From Phyllobacterium phragmitis (GTDB taxonomy: Bacteria > Pseudomonadota > Alphaproteobacteria > Rhizobiales > Rhizobiaceae), in contig NZ_PVBR01000031.1 in assembly GCF_002980495.1 (NCBI RefSeq), positions 1 to 48,416 of the forward strand: a stretch of DNA of 48,416 nucleotides, in the 5' to 3' direction. The notes beneath the pieces are model-generated. The model did not search any database, was not told the DNA's origin, and was given only the letters and a program-made list of their open reading frames with translations. The translations under genes and the position numbers were made by a program. Positions 27,501 to 31,754 of this stretch are shown here, piece after piece; the first letter of the stretch is position 1; each line of letters starts with the position of its first letter.

Positions 27501-28888
27501 GCGATGAAATCCCGATCGCCGATGGCGGCGGCGGAATTGATGCCGCGCAGCACGATCCCGCCGTCCGCCGCCTTTTCGACCCCGCTGAACCGGATCGTCG
27601 CGGCATCGCCATAGTCGGTGCTCAGCGTCGCGTCGGAGAAGGCCGCCTCGATGCGGCCATCGGCGATCGCCTCCGCCTGCTCACCCAGATTGAGTTCCAT
27701 CAGCCGGCCGTGGGTTGTCACCGCGACGATCTTGTAAGGAAAGGCTCCGTCCGCCCCCGGTTCGCCGACCTCGATCCGCTGCACCGCGATATCCGCGATC
27801 AGCGCCGCGGACTGCACGCCATCGGCATAGATCATCGGATCGAGGGTGAGGGTCTGCGCAACGCCGCCCTCCGGCAGGAGGGTGACGTGTATCGTGCCCG
27901 CGGTATCGAGCACGAAGCGCGTCCAGCTTGTCGGCCCGGTCCCGGCATCGGCCGAGGCCACATAATCCGCCGATTGTATCGTCACGTCCTGCCCGGCCAG
28001 ATAGGCGGCGGTAAAATCCTCAAGCTGTGTCGCCACCACGCGGGCGGCCGCCAGATCGGTGTCGTCGGCCAGGAACATCAGCCGCTGCCCGGCCTCGATG
28101 AAGATCACCCCGCCGTCGACACGCCGCAGCCCGCTGACCTCGCTGTAGCCGGAAATCGCCTGCCAGCCGTCGTTGCCGGAAAACACCAGCCGCCCGTTCG
28201 ACACCGCGACCCTGTGCCTGTCATCCCCGGCGCCGAACGACAGCGTGCCGTCGCGCACCTCGGTGATCGCGTCCAGCCGTGCCAGATCGACCTCCCCGCC
28301 GGTGACGGTCGTCTCGACATTGCCCCCGGTCAGGGTTGCCGCGGTGCCGCCAAGCGTCAGCACGCGGCTGGCCGGGTCCTGCGACAGTGCCAGCGGCCGG
28401 GTGTTGCGGAAGGACGTGCCGCTCAGGTCGAACACCGGCTCGGCGCTGCGGGTGACGGTGACGATGCCGTCTTCGGTGCCGACGCTGTGCACGTAGCCCT
28501 GCACATCCACCAGCACCATGCGGCCGTCGATAACCTCCATCGCGACCAACCGGCCCGATCCGTGCTGGACGTAGCGGCTCAGCACCAGGCTCGCCTCGAC
28601 CGAGATCGCCAGAGACTCCGGATCGTGCACCGCGATCGAGACCTCGCCGTTGCGGCTCAGCGTCCAGACCAGAACGGAATCGCCGCCGTCGAGCACCTTC
28701 AGATCACGGATCGGGCTGCTGCTGCTCAGGATCGGCGCGCTGAGCGTGCGCTCGTTGCCCTCCGCGTCGAGCCGGTAGAGGTCGTATGTCTTCACCCCGG
28801 TCAGCAGGTCGTCGGCGGCGACCTGATAGCTGATGTCACCGATGTCGAGCGTTTCGGCGGGCATGACGACAAGCGGCGTATCGGGCAT
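12536..28888 (-). CDS. Giant RTX protein A (about 5450 residues), putative pore-forming-type toxin or adhesin
   Basis: One of two giant secreted paralogues. Residues 1 to about 870 are beta-rich with repeated short strands (SSSSPIRDLKVLDGGDSVLV), perhaps propeller-like. From about 880 to 2550 come long helical stretches mixed with beta segments of no recognised family. About 2590-2830 is a hydrophobic stretch: GASSLAFLSVGFDVYSAAAS, then SGAVASAAAAAFGIAGAVVA, ending LREGFRAFIGLGVSGKTRER. It resembles TcdA/TcdB-type pore regions; this is inference. From about 3180 to 5310 there are dense RTX nonapeptides (GGxGxDxLx) with recurring spacer modules, expected to bind calcium outside the cell. The C-terminus ends LAAQTWQLAAA, a plausible type I secretion end. 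The ATG at 28888 has GGGAG six bases upstream. The frame is open to 29116, but that part is phosphatase remnant read out of frame and rich in cysteine, while I saw no cysteine in the rest. It lacks the full operator found before its paralogue. Its export system follows directly. Confidence 0.9.
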   Translation of the reverse strand: MPDTPLVVMPAETLDIGDISYQVAADDLLTGVKTYDLYRLDAEGNERTLSAPILSSSSPIRDLKVLDGGDSVLVWTLSRNGEVSIAVHDPESLAISVEASLVLSRYVQHGSGRLVAMEVIDGRMVLVDVQGYVHSVGTEDGIVTVTRSAEPVFDLSGTSFRNTRPLALSQDPASRVLTLGGTAATLTGGNVETTVTGGEVDLARLDAITEVRDGTLSFGAGDDRHRVAVSNGRLVFSGNDGWQAISGYSEVSGLRRVDGGVIFIEAGQRLMFLADDTDLAAARVVATQLEDFTAAYLAGQDVTIQSADYVASADAGTGPTSWTRFVLDTAGTIHVTLLPEGGVAQTLTLDPMIYADGVQSAALIADIAVQRIEVGEPGADGAFPYKIVAVTTHGRLMELNLGEQAEAIADGRIEAAFSDATLSTDYGDAATIRFSGVEKAADGGIVLRGINSAAAIGDRDFIAGYNPETGALDTVTRALQGGSIGLPLMVSHSDIRIPNTGEMFTLITSGEGPGELHYFDGTTGQWVGTGLRLDSLRTGADGRLYGLSNGRTVVPLDGLGRAYLELGGDLSTYDLTVRGYSFEAGVRDFTVDASGAIIALFDNNRTVRVAADENANGYFYSDLSEDNIGLTAQGLPPDYADDNMVDPFFAANDRFADPAIPAWIRFHGEQQFTVKQAVETATGDRLVLADGGLVLFGRVTAVLDGNGNRFNVRTWAQWALPLDIETATVNIRLDGNGVPVVQATDAAGEAVYFRANAEGELRQLRFGTAPGIPQGQPMANIVIDRSGTYYGITPHGLLVRAEDAGNGNLRWVDITPADLTVRGLDLDPAGAVMVTDAGGFSYTQADAANRSWSRVDRITQATTLDNLLQRSTAHSAAFNFDSNILRSGISTSVAKRMLSEAEQTAAAVTAGLYARSSMSIGEALYNGIFRPIGNRVYNWGGNFGSWVGHPRTGTMNFLSGVGARLAQIRANLFSRGNVSDAIADRSRAQARHKALLQQLIISGAAAGSYDPAPLTDIRTLTVAVGGMDVNLLDDIDARMGLTLDRLEEQIGSNRDDWVRSATKKNMAKWRNTVGRTNVIDVLIGARTALLGAEAANDALLQRLNDMKAKGVFVSAGTSGGYSLYAGQLLEQQGVLNTVLDEMQRIYATDIGIEELNVLVSEAVTNAYTAMDTSEVTRLGKTAHASYVDATLAMKAFSHIRNNLNVKNHRVATVAEFGGKLTENRTQKLISMFEGLEAGESLKIGSTWKNSFRPAFRAMHLLPGAYTGATIYAGLKQTRDYSIKIIKLEDGGIKLSLGGEVDWAGTLKARPWGGESGTFEFDLDFDFSVGLEAGKAWQSDATFTFSGEDDTRLQKVLSGLFDNTMSNQELLAMSDGASASHATTLKAKVSASVGNTLLVGQNQDDLGSPDEFITSKDIDGVYQKQVFYYQNMIYGPNTEYAWDVLSYSSTTGSTSSSSGGQYALTTKARTEYFKSHGWDASLILYQRLRVQGRKYDADGENIGRLGMPIEPVLGSLSLNGTSYDAASDPGLYNYTLNSTNGYTMSYRKVDGVEVLTDVSYSVSFARDGNIFNVQRIRALLNTLPKPQADALRRDLTNLVSFTTEANRAEIASRLNEIASRAPKLSAQVQMLKRMSDFTMAEEKALFERELRRIGESTPGLSDLVAQIVDENLNADRWRPDNGASVSISMGLDADQIRALNTPTGEAATLSLQDRIKLMVADPTEVRLRGISANETSETGTKVGIALWAEYNSSASASTTKALASLTFSETGAGLRYVSGSGELLNWGRMTLTRASDDLTSYNATAGQDVISKVGRGYAATAAELRTERDQMRRQLVLLEMESRDTLTPFLEAITTLSDLNQQTTGISDVERNRRQGLILDFLETGTRARISVEAVDGLLQELGLSDDADTSAMLRSVAGDYNASLAEAVLDNRWPSDLAILSGIGAAAGGQLYVVGGELYYIKRAADGNGTLTYTRVPADLLRRVVADQGQELLAAMHGYETGHIVLKNDKLFSEADLARLEAGQAARPERATERALAVAQVDRRSLEILSIVENYTRYGIDPTPAERYILMEFFGTDESGQNVNRAALQKVVESPAALEAFRNKVEALRNASFDVNALGDVPANEVMKNLEVSEAARRRLGESHAATLAKQAQALGGGYSLTSTRQQNGLVDFFTATRAQTDALHLANALLQAGESPVSLSEALTTSSLIRTLQAGGKASTAELLRLEAFRTALFALDGSAATGPAQRMGADALADAILAAGGGGNSVAMQIDGTNGALSIGTRVNAAGKKELYLFDPLVNEVVLSGSYVDAVLNGGGSAAQQAKFRAAVSGMVRGYLNEASGKTTQDGAAMAMKDLYGIDADALSVRAYTLDTVKASDGAKSLFRLLNGADQPADGQPALTAQNVQTGYVLDRDRFDANQTVELNGQTLKLRTLYDMGAMLAGERISASTDLSTQQARDSIVFDADILKSYLDTSANKMLNPNSGLNGVLTMLGWRTPAPASALNGSMDAIGATEARAVVRALRNRIGAVGGTAVLNYDATSANFITAQNMLGSIEANVSDSGTIGNVWNRLADPITGDSLLTTPNSVVGRLGNRLDNVVGHVGMLQGVIGLGAFVRRKQAGAALSTEEERMGRIAGVGVGLDLGGGKIQTTMGAWGDSLLKTRLTQSKSRFGWISRRAGNALKSGASSLAFLSVGFDVYSAAASFMEVRRNGELDDSTTRLLRVNGGLSVVSGALNLAMGVSLLMSGAVASAAAAAFGIAGAVVAVSAMIYSAVHAVKQLQHTYGVTLHTGEKLREGFRAFIGLGVSGKTRERLQREAERKLATSTMNNGLMADALSVFAEDEVYAINNPQEVTPRVSHVVTSLGDKNNDQFVARDKLKILIYYSRRNPETGKWAHNQIEFLGDLSVSKKTAQELLALEKQRLSTLYGADNVVFGHWNSAYSFHEGYDHHIWSEDESFQQMQARRQLGETPVASGADWDDLNYQGISADEARDFQTAGGDLLQEYDIRGNLQIYYGRYGESVLSGFDLGKVYGSVRVIARKDYDIENDYVLWQLGGAEDGQTDTMYGRSDEANWFNIYFGNQIAIGGEKDDRFIVNIEAGDEGKVVQKALVGGETEDDSDQDTLVLVDDAGLLGAGDRNVIHLNSGEAGAYTGSSTKYASYMVTEIENFSGLAGVTDEVWGGSDDNVINGLGGNDELHGEGGDDMLIVHQGDIADGGEGMDAYVISRGVDGDGKPTSGRIEISEAASEEDINAISLEHSLAEISEAVLVPVYARNSSTVVSYDIQITLSTGSGTATTLVLKDMYDAEGNFQSKHFVFQTTDGFALIPQFPVSLNDDDADPGADVPALHQAAFDGRFVVRYSVEADISIELAANDYYHSARVLDSAYVTINAATGLVEVYEDTILPLHQGHAPGRLLRRVTLPERFILLPEGTSYRDTLIGTNGRDILSGKTGNDTLQGGEGEDSYVVFFDTAEAQESGYDKYATHKHTDAGEVVILNVAVREELTDEDSGETSQVYYGDVIVTNLPNHEMLLSIDEAAPDDLLLSYAPDEEAARVIRLKDFMKGEAYRHISVQDDDGTQWSIELDSDGQPMFGLGIGQGTDADDTASGDDDILAPQRSAYIQGLGGDDIMRVLGYSDASGNVLGGDILDGGEGNDTLIGGEVDSQLFGDVGDDLLVSFDAEDLLATGFGNDIIDLSKSTGGYKLIDTASRVDAAGIVTDLNRVILPFDPTADTVTFYRYGGHLLIDAFFTPAGSDAEQEMVLLLAEYFGAGAKRAVQLEYHGALAAETDTRALDPAAATALVTAAGLWQKAATAKASSSDDVLFLTPEMLTSVSAAVRSFSSGDGHDIVVDDFTDQQDGIVHRIYAGAGSDQVFGREGRDEIFGEAGDDILLGEDGDDLLVGGEGDDYLEDLSGMNTLLGGAGNDVLEGAGTLDGGAGSDRISGSNGSDNIIAGWGSTFDINYLQGYGGDDILTGSHGIDYINGGDGHDVIYAHGNNDIVYASPGGDELRGQEGWDILSFEYVDAAVTADFRARSVSGDWIGVDDQGKATFYNFEEAIGSEGDDNLTAGDRTFTLSGAGGNDLLTGTAGDDELHAYYGDAGGDGEESNALYGLAGNDLLTGSNGDDLLDAGAGDDTIRLYGGTDAVITGGGSDVIDLRAATGIKWITATTAEGEITRLQVAFDPLSQNTTMEQDGSDLVIVAYDDGATQPFLAVVLEGYFDDAAVRRIELGYTDPDAGDGAALIVIRAPDIQDKLNGVYAASAADDSLTIGAANFRTVTDQAGTVRQSFDAGRGDDTIIYLSDASGADTTARREILGGEGNDTLSADDAMTRLTGGAGHDALTGGGWLDGGAGNDTLAAGSGAATLLGGSGDDILTGGAGADVMEGGAGDDILVGGGGADELDGGLGYDRIDGGLGNDVIHASSGRDSIDGGAGHDTLSFIKATEAILFDQPGGLLEIADALRYGPFEFTSVSGIEKVVGTNFNDEIVGHDGLTELEGRDGDDALMGTAGTDRLDGGDGDDVLIATAGGDTLIGGEGEDTLSLELAADGTRADTGLVIDLISGLLPFDLTVAGLSGIEVLRLTDTADTVHAGAGFGRIEAGNGDDILHAAPTLATDGDGNPVGTVLEGGAGNDLFYAGQGADIFEGGAGEDTADFAAFTSGVKLDFSTQEFSAVAPATEGVLGLQGISGIEIVLGTIAGDEITGGGGVTSIHAGDGNDTITGSAGDDSIDGGDGNDIVYVSTGVDYVDGEAGGGDVLSFEKLDGGVYFDFADVAAFSTRANGSYGFSEVWGIEIARGTDYDDSLSSGSTWIKTLSGGKGNDTLISPVNKADVLRGEAGDDLFVISGGKTIVEGGAGFDTVRLNFTPGSEFSLYGRSNWSSIEAVEGSNRGEKLNAGGTYANEISSVYTIYGRGGDDTLRDAFGDHYLDGGSGDDAFVLGSIPYGAEETTHDVIVGGSGYDRVSFLATTSYAVDADFSQGGAVRLNARGDTLSLQGIEEFWGHGWKDDRIVADAHMVALYGQDGNDVLTGNARDNYLQGDNNYAGSSFESDDILNGLGGDDVLDGGHGNDTLNGGDGADRLSGQLDDDVLSGGAGDDTLDGGSGADTLYGDDGADTLDGGTGDDTLNGGAGNDVLFVSSGNDSYDGGAGFDILSFDRIEAGHNTAGANAGVRLMNEAPVASQMTDYTASAVNNVEGVIGSRYNDILYTLDAYQMVDGGAGNDEIYAAGESRAIVVAGGAGKDTIHSGLRGDGAGGADMFFGDQIIDISAVQRGGSVLSVDYGDTSLDRADVLNSNGRDEYLVGGGGDDTYNIVGRSPDTSKDYSHVHILDAQGSDVLNLSTSGDRIDTEGAWDRIWFDKEGEDLLITYKRESDDPGTTKVTIEGWFAGGSDKFKLEKITVDNINYISAAGVDALVSAMQWYDPFEWDRAGGHNLSVKSLAAQTWQLAAA
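12955..19345 (-). repeat. RTX nonapeptide tract of giant protein A
   Basis: Tandem GGxGxDxLx calcium-binding repeats begin at NVINGLGGNDELHGEGGDD near 19345 and continue to the last strip VGGGGDDTYNIVG near 12955. The blocks alternate with spacers of about 50-75 residues of the form DxLSFxxxxxG...GIExVxGTxxDDxI, at roughly 16835-16680, 15570-15410, 15260-15110, 14930-14780, 14610-14470, 14310-14205, 14005-13855 and 13430-13265. The DNA shows the matching periodic gc-rich pattern in complement. Confidence 0.93.
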
Positions 28889-28945
28889 GACGGACTCCCA
28901 GTGGTTGAGTCGAGGTGAATAGCTGTAAATATCTATTAAAGTCGA

Positions 28946-28951
28946 CCTGTA
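28946..28951. promoter_or_regulatory. Possible decayed operator half-site before giant protein A
   Basis: CCTGTA at 28946-28951 equals one half of the 12-bp operator, but the other half (AGCCCG) does not match. It lies 58 bases before the start of giant protein A, in the short stretch left between the phosphatase remnant and the gene. It may be chance. No complete TGTATACA site precedes this gene. Confidence 0.25.
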
Positions 28952-28989
28952 AGCCCGGCTCGTAACGGTTTCGGGTCGAGGCGCGTATT

Positions 28990-29252
28990 GCGCCGCCCTC
29001 GGGCAGCTCCTCGAGTTCCACGAGCACCACCAGGAGGCTGCATTGCTTGAGCGAGGGATGGGACAGGGTGGAGCGCATCCGTTCCGGGTCGATATACATC
29101 TCGCCGGTGACGCCAAAGGCGAGACCGGGGAAGCCCATGGTCACGATCCGTCCGCCGTTCAGGGCCACGATCTCGGAGCGGATGCTGGTCTCCAGTTCCA
29201 TCAGTCTGGCGCGCTGCTCCGGTGAGTATTTCCCCTGCTCCATCATATGCAT
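28990..29252 (-). pseudogene. Truncated paralogue of the dual-specificity phosphatase
   Basis: The first 85 or so codons match the phosphatase at 1557-2189 closely: KYSPEQRARLMELETSIRSE, then IVTMGFPGLAFGVTGEMYID and VVLVELEELPEG. Similarity stops near 28990, and the frame then runs through unrelated sequence to 28836, past the start of giant gene A. The catalytic CX5R loop is missing, so it cannot be an active phosphatase. It follows the second aapJ just as the intact gene follows the first. The break marks the junction between the two copies of the module; a second aapP, if it existed, was lost here. Confidence 0.85.
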
Positions 29253-29286
29253 TATTTATTAACCTTTTAATTTGGCTTCGCCAGCG

Positions 29287-29325
29287 GCTGCCGCGCGGGC
29301 AGGCGGAATAAGACCGCGCGGCAGC
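29287..29325 (-). terminator. Strong hairpin after the second aapJ
   Basis: GCTGCCGCGCGG (29287-29298) pairs perfectly over 12 bases with CCGCGCGGCAGC (29314-29325), loop 15 bases. It lies between the aapJ2 stop and the phosphatase remnant and is the counterpart of the hairpin at 2223-2253: same stem, different loop. The stem is conserved while the loop has changed, which argues for selection on structure. Confidence 0.55.
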
Positions 29326-29333
29326 GACGCGTC

Positions 29334-30365
29334 TCAGCGGATCGGGTAGGCGTACATCAGGCCGCCGTCGTCGAAGGAGGCATTGATGGTCTTCGCGCGA
29401 TCCAGTTTAAAGGGGGTTTCCTGGCCAAGATGACGGTCGAACACCTCAGAATAGGCGCCGACCTGCTTGATCACACGATAGGCCCAGTCGGCAGGCAGGC
29501 CAAGCTTGGTGGCCATCTCGGCGGCTGCGCCGTCCGCAGCGAACAGGCGGTTCACCGCCTTCGGCTGATTGCCGATGTCGGCCATGATCTCATCGACGTT
29601 CTTCGAGGTCACGCCGTATTTATCAGCGTTCAGCATCACCTGGAACGCCCAGAAGACCGCGCTTTCCAGTTCTTGGTCGGGCTGAGTCACGAGGGCCAGC
29701 GGCTCGTTCGAGATTATCTCCGGCAGGATCACGTAGTCGTCAGGCTTGTCGGACAGCAGCCGGTCGGAGTTCAGCGCGGTCACATCGGAAGCATAGACGT
29801 CGCATTTGCCAGAGAAGAAGGCTTCGAGCCGCGCAGTCTTGTCCGCAATATTCTCAACGCGATAGGACATGCCGCGGTCGGAGAACCAGTCCGCCAGGGT
29901 GAGCAAGGTGGTGGAACCGTCCTCGGCGCAGACGGTCGCGCCTTTCAGTTCCTTCGCGCTGGAAACGCCGAGGGACTTCGGCACCATGAACCCCTGCCCG
30001 TCATAGAAGGTGGTCGCGACGAAGGCGAGGGCCGGATCCGCGTCGCGGGTGCCGGTCTCGGTGATGGAGCGCGAAGCCACATGCGCGCCGCGTGCCACCA
30101 GGGTCTTCAGGGAGTCGGAAAAGCCGACGCCCCGGATGTCGACCTTTTCGGCGTCGCCGAGGATGCCGGCGGCGGCCATGCGGCAGAAATCAGTGTTGAA
30201 GCCCTGGAAGACGCCCTGGCTGTCTGGAATGGAGAAGCCGGGAGAATTTGGGTTCACGAGACATACAAGCTTGTCGCTGGCCTTGATGTCATCCATCACC
30301 GTGCCGGCATGCGCGGTGGTCGCGACGACAACGGTGACGAGAAAAGAGGGAAGCAGGGTCTTCAT
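29334..30365 (-). CDS. aapJ: Second AapJ-like periplasmic amino-acid-binding protein
   Basis: A 343-residue intact paralogue of the AapJ at 2264-3310, roughly 80% identical by eye, with all landmarks kept (LVCLVNPNSPGFSIPD, GFNTDFCRM, DVYASDVTAL, GGLMYAYPIR). The signal peptide is residues 1-21, ending ATTAHA. The ATG at 30365 is preferred over 30383 because AAAAGGA lies eight bases before it, exactly as in the first aapJ. It has its own promoter and a perfect 18-bp operator upstream. Its own permease and ATPase genes are gone from this side, so if expressed it would have to feed the single remaining AapQMP complex, perhaps broadening substrate range, or act as a sensor. Confidence 0.93.
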   Translation of the reverse strand: MKTLLPSFLVTVVVATTAHAGTVMDDIKASDKLVCLVNPNSPGFSIPDSQGVFQGFNTDFCRMAAAGILGDAEKVDIRGVGFSDSLKTLVARGAHVASRSITETGTRDADPALAFVATTFYDGQGFMVPKSLGVSSAKELKGATVCAEDGSTTLLTLADWFSDRGMSYRVENIADKTARLEAFFSGKCDVYASDVTALNSDRLLSDKPDDYVILPEIISNEPLALVTQPDQELESAVFWAFQVMLNADKYGVTSKNVDEIMADIGNQPKAVNRLFAADGAAAEMATKLGLPADWAYRVIKQVGAYSEVFDRHLGQETPFKLDRAKTINASFDDGGLMYAYPIR

Positions 30366-30408
30366 GGCGGATGTCCTTTTCATGCCGGATCGCCCATCGA
30401 TCCTTCGC

Positions 30409-30460
30409 ACACCTGTATACAGGTGTATTATAACTGTTTTGCAACAAAACAAGGACTTTT
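30409..30460 (-). promoter_or_regulatory. Second aapJ promoter with perfect 18-bp GntR operator
   Basis: ACACCTGTATACAGGTGT at 30409-30426 is a perfect palindrome. On the minus strand it directly follows a consensus-like -10, TATAAT, and an upstream TTGTTGCAAAAC that matches the first aapJ promoter. The operator would cover the transcription start. It is the most perfect of the five sites and defines the extended consensus. Confidence 0.8.
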
Positions 30461-30508
30461 TGTTTTGCTTCAAGACCCCCGCCAGGGAGCGGCGGCGGGC
30501 CCGGCCTT

Positions 30509-30562
30509 TCACCTGCCCGGCGCCTGACGATGCAATGCGCGGCCGATCATCGACATGAAGGC
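30509..30562 (-). pseudogene. Remnant of a second aapM: last 17 codons
   Basis: Read in this frame the sequence is AFMSMIGRALHRQAPGR followed by a stop, which aligns without gaps with the AapM end AFLSATGRALPRHRSGR. It sits 143 bases before aapJ2, as the intact aapM end sits 150 bases before aapJ. It joins directly, and out of frame, to the truncated exporter gene. It is the scar of a deletion. Confidence 0.8.
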
Positions 30563-31647
30563 GCCAGAGCCTTCACCGTCTCCATCCCGGCCAGCGTTTC
30601 TGTCAGGAAGGCGTTGTTGATCGCCCCATCGCGGAACATCGCCTCGATCCGGCGCTGCAGGAGCGGCGTGGTCACGAATGCCAGGATGAAGTAGCAGGGA
30701 ATGGAAGCCGCCACGATGCCCGCCAGGACCGGCGAGTAGACATACATCACCGCGAAGAAGACGCCGGTGAAGACCAGATCGACGATGAGCGTGTTCGCCG
30801 CGCCCGAGAGGAACTCGCGGATCGAATCCAGTTCCCTTAGCCGCATGACCGTCAAGCCGACGCTGCGCGACTGGAAATAAGAAATCGGCAGTTCCATCAG
30901 CTTGTCGAACAGCCTGGCCCCCAGGCGGGCGTCGATCCGCGTGGAGGTTTGCGTGGCGACATATTTCCGCAGGCATTTCAGCAGCGCCTCGAGAACCGCC
31001 ACCACGAGCAGCGCCGTGACCAGCACGTCCAACGTCTTCATCGACTGGTGGACGATCACCTTGTCCATGACGACCTGCAAGAAGAGCGGCGTCAGCAGCG
31101 CCATCATCTCGATGAAGACCGAAGCCCCCAGCACCTCCAGGGCCAGCGAACGGTAGCGCAGGAATTCGGGGATGAACCAGGTGACGTTGAAAGGGCGCAG
31201 CGCCTGCCGGCTGCGCCGCCTTCCCCGAACGTACACGACATCGCCGGACCAGAATTCGGACAGGACCTCCGGCGTGAATACCGAGGGGCTCTGCCGCCCC
31301 GGCGAATGGACGAGCGCATGTTCGTCCGTCAGCCTGGCCAGTACCCGCCAATCCCCGTCCCTTGTCCGAAATGCCAGCGGCAGGCGGCCCGCATCGAGAT
31401 CCACCAGGGACACGGTGTGGAACACGGCCTTGAGGTTCAGCCCCCGGGCGAAGGCAGTGGCAGCCGGCCTGGCCGGCCTGTCGATCAGGCCGGCTGCCAG
31501 AGCCTCTGCGGCTTTCTGATCCTCGATGACACGATGGACGGCGGCGACGACCATGATGCAGCCGAGCAGCGACGCCGTCGGCGGCGGTACCTGGTCCGCC
31601 GGGTTTTCGAGCCTTTCCGCCACCATAGTGTCAGCCATTGTCGACAT
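30547..31647 (-). pseudogene. Truncated type I secretion ABC exporter (membrane part only)
   Basis: A 366-codon gene matching the exporter at 10065-12320 from its N-terminus through the membrane domain (PFNVTWFIPEFLRYRSL, ISYFQSRSVGLTVMRLRELD, INNAFLTETLAGMETVKALA). It is then cut at about 30562 and ends after four unrelated residues. The whole nucleotide-binding domain is missing, so it cannot power export. The start at 31647 has AAGGAAGGTGG upstream. It follows giant gene B by 107 bases with no operator in between, so it may still be transcribed. The break coincides with the aapM scrap; a few shared bases (GCGC) could have guided the deletion. Whether a dead membrane half is still made, and could interfere with the active exporter, is unknown. 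Confidence 0.88.
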
Positions 31648-31754
31648 GGTTCGTCGACCACCTTCCTTGATGAGCAATACCTGCCAGAGGGACCTGTCGT
31701 TCCGAAAGGCGGATCGCCGCGGCACACGACCGGGGTGCCACCGCGATTCCCCCT

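Noticed and set aside
25265-28918. 1217-codon + strand frame opposite the start of giant gene A
   Set aside because: An equal-length frame lies opposite gene B at 44439-48092. Both are antisense shadows of homologous sequence; the product is rich in R, H, Q and D without motifs.
28889-29116. 76-codon N-terminal extension of giant protein A
   Set aside because: It is the phosphatase remnant read out of frame, with cysteine- and arginine-rich composition; a good ribosome site precedes 28888 instead.
31648-31754. Possible terminator or operator between giant gene B and the truncated exporter gene
   Set aside because: Only an imperfect GC-rich inverted repeat and a lone ACCTG were seen, with no TGTATACA core.
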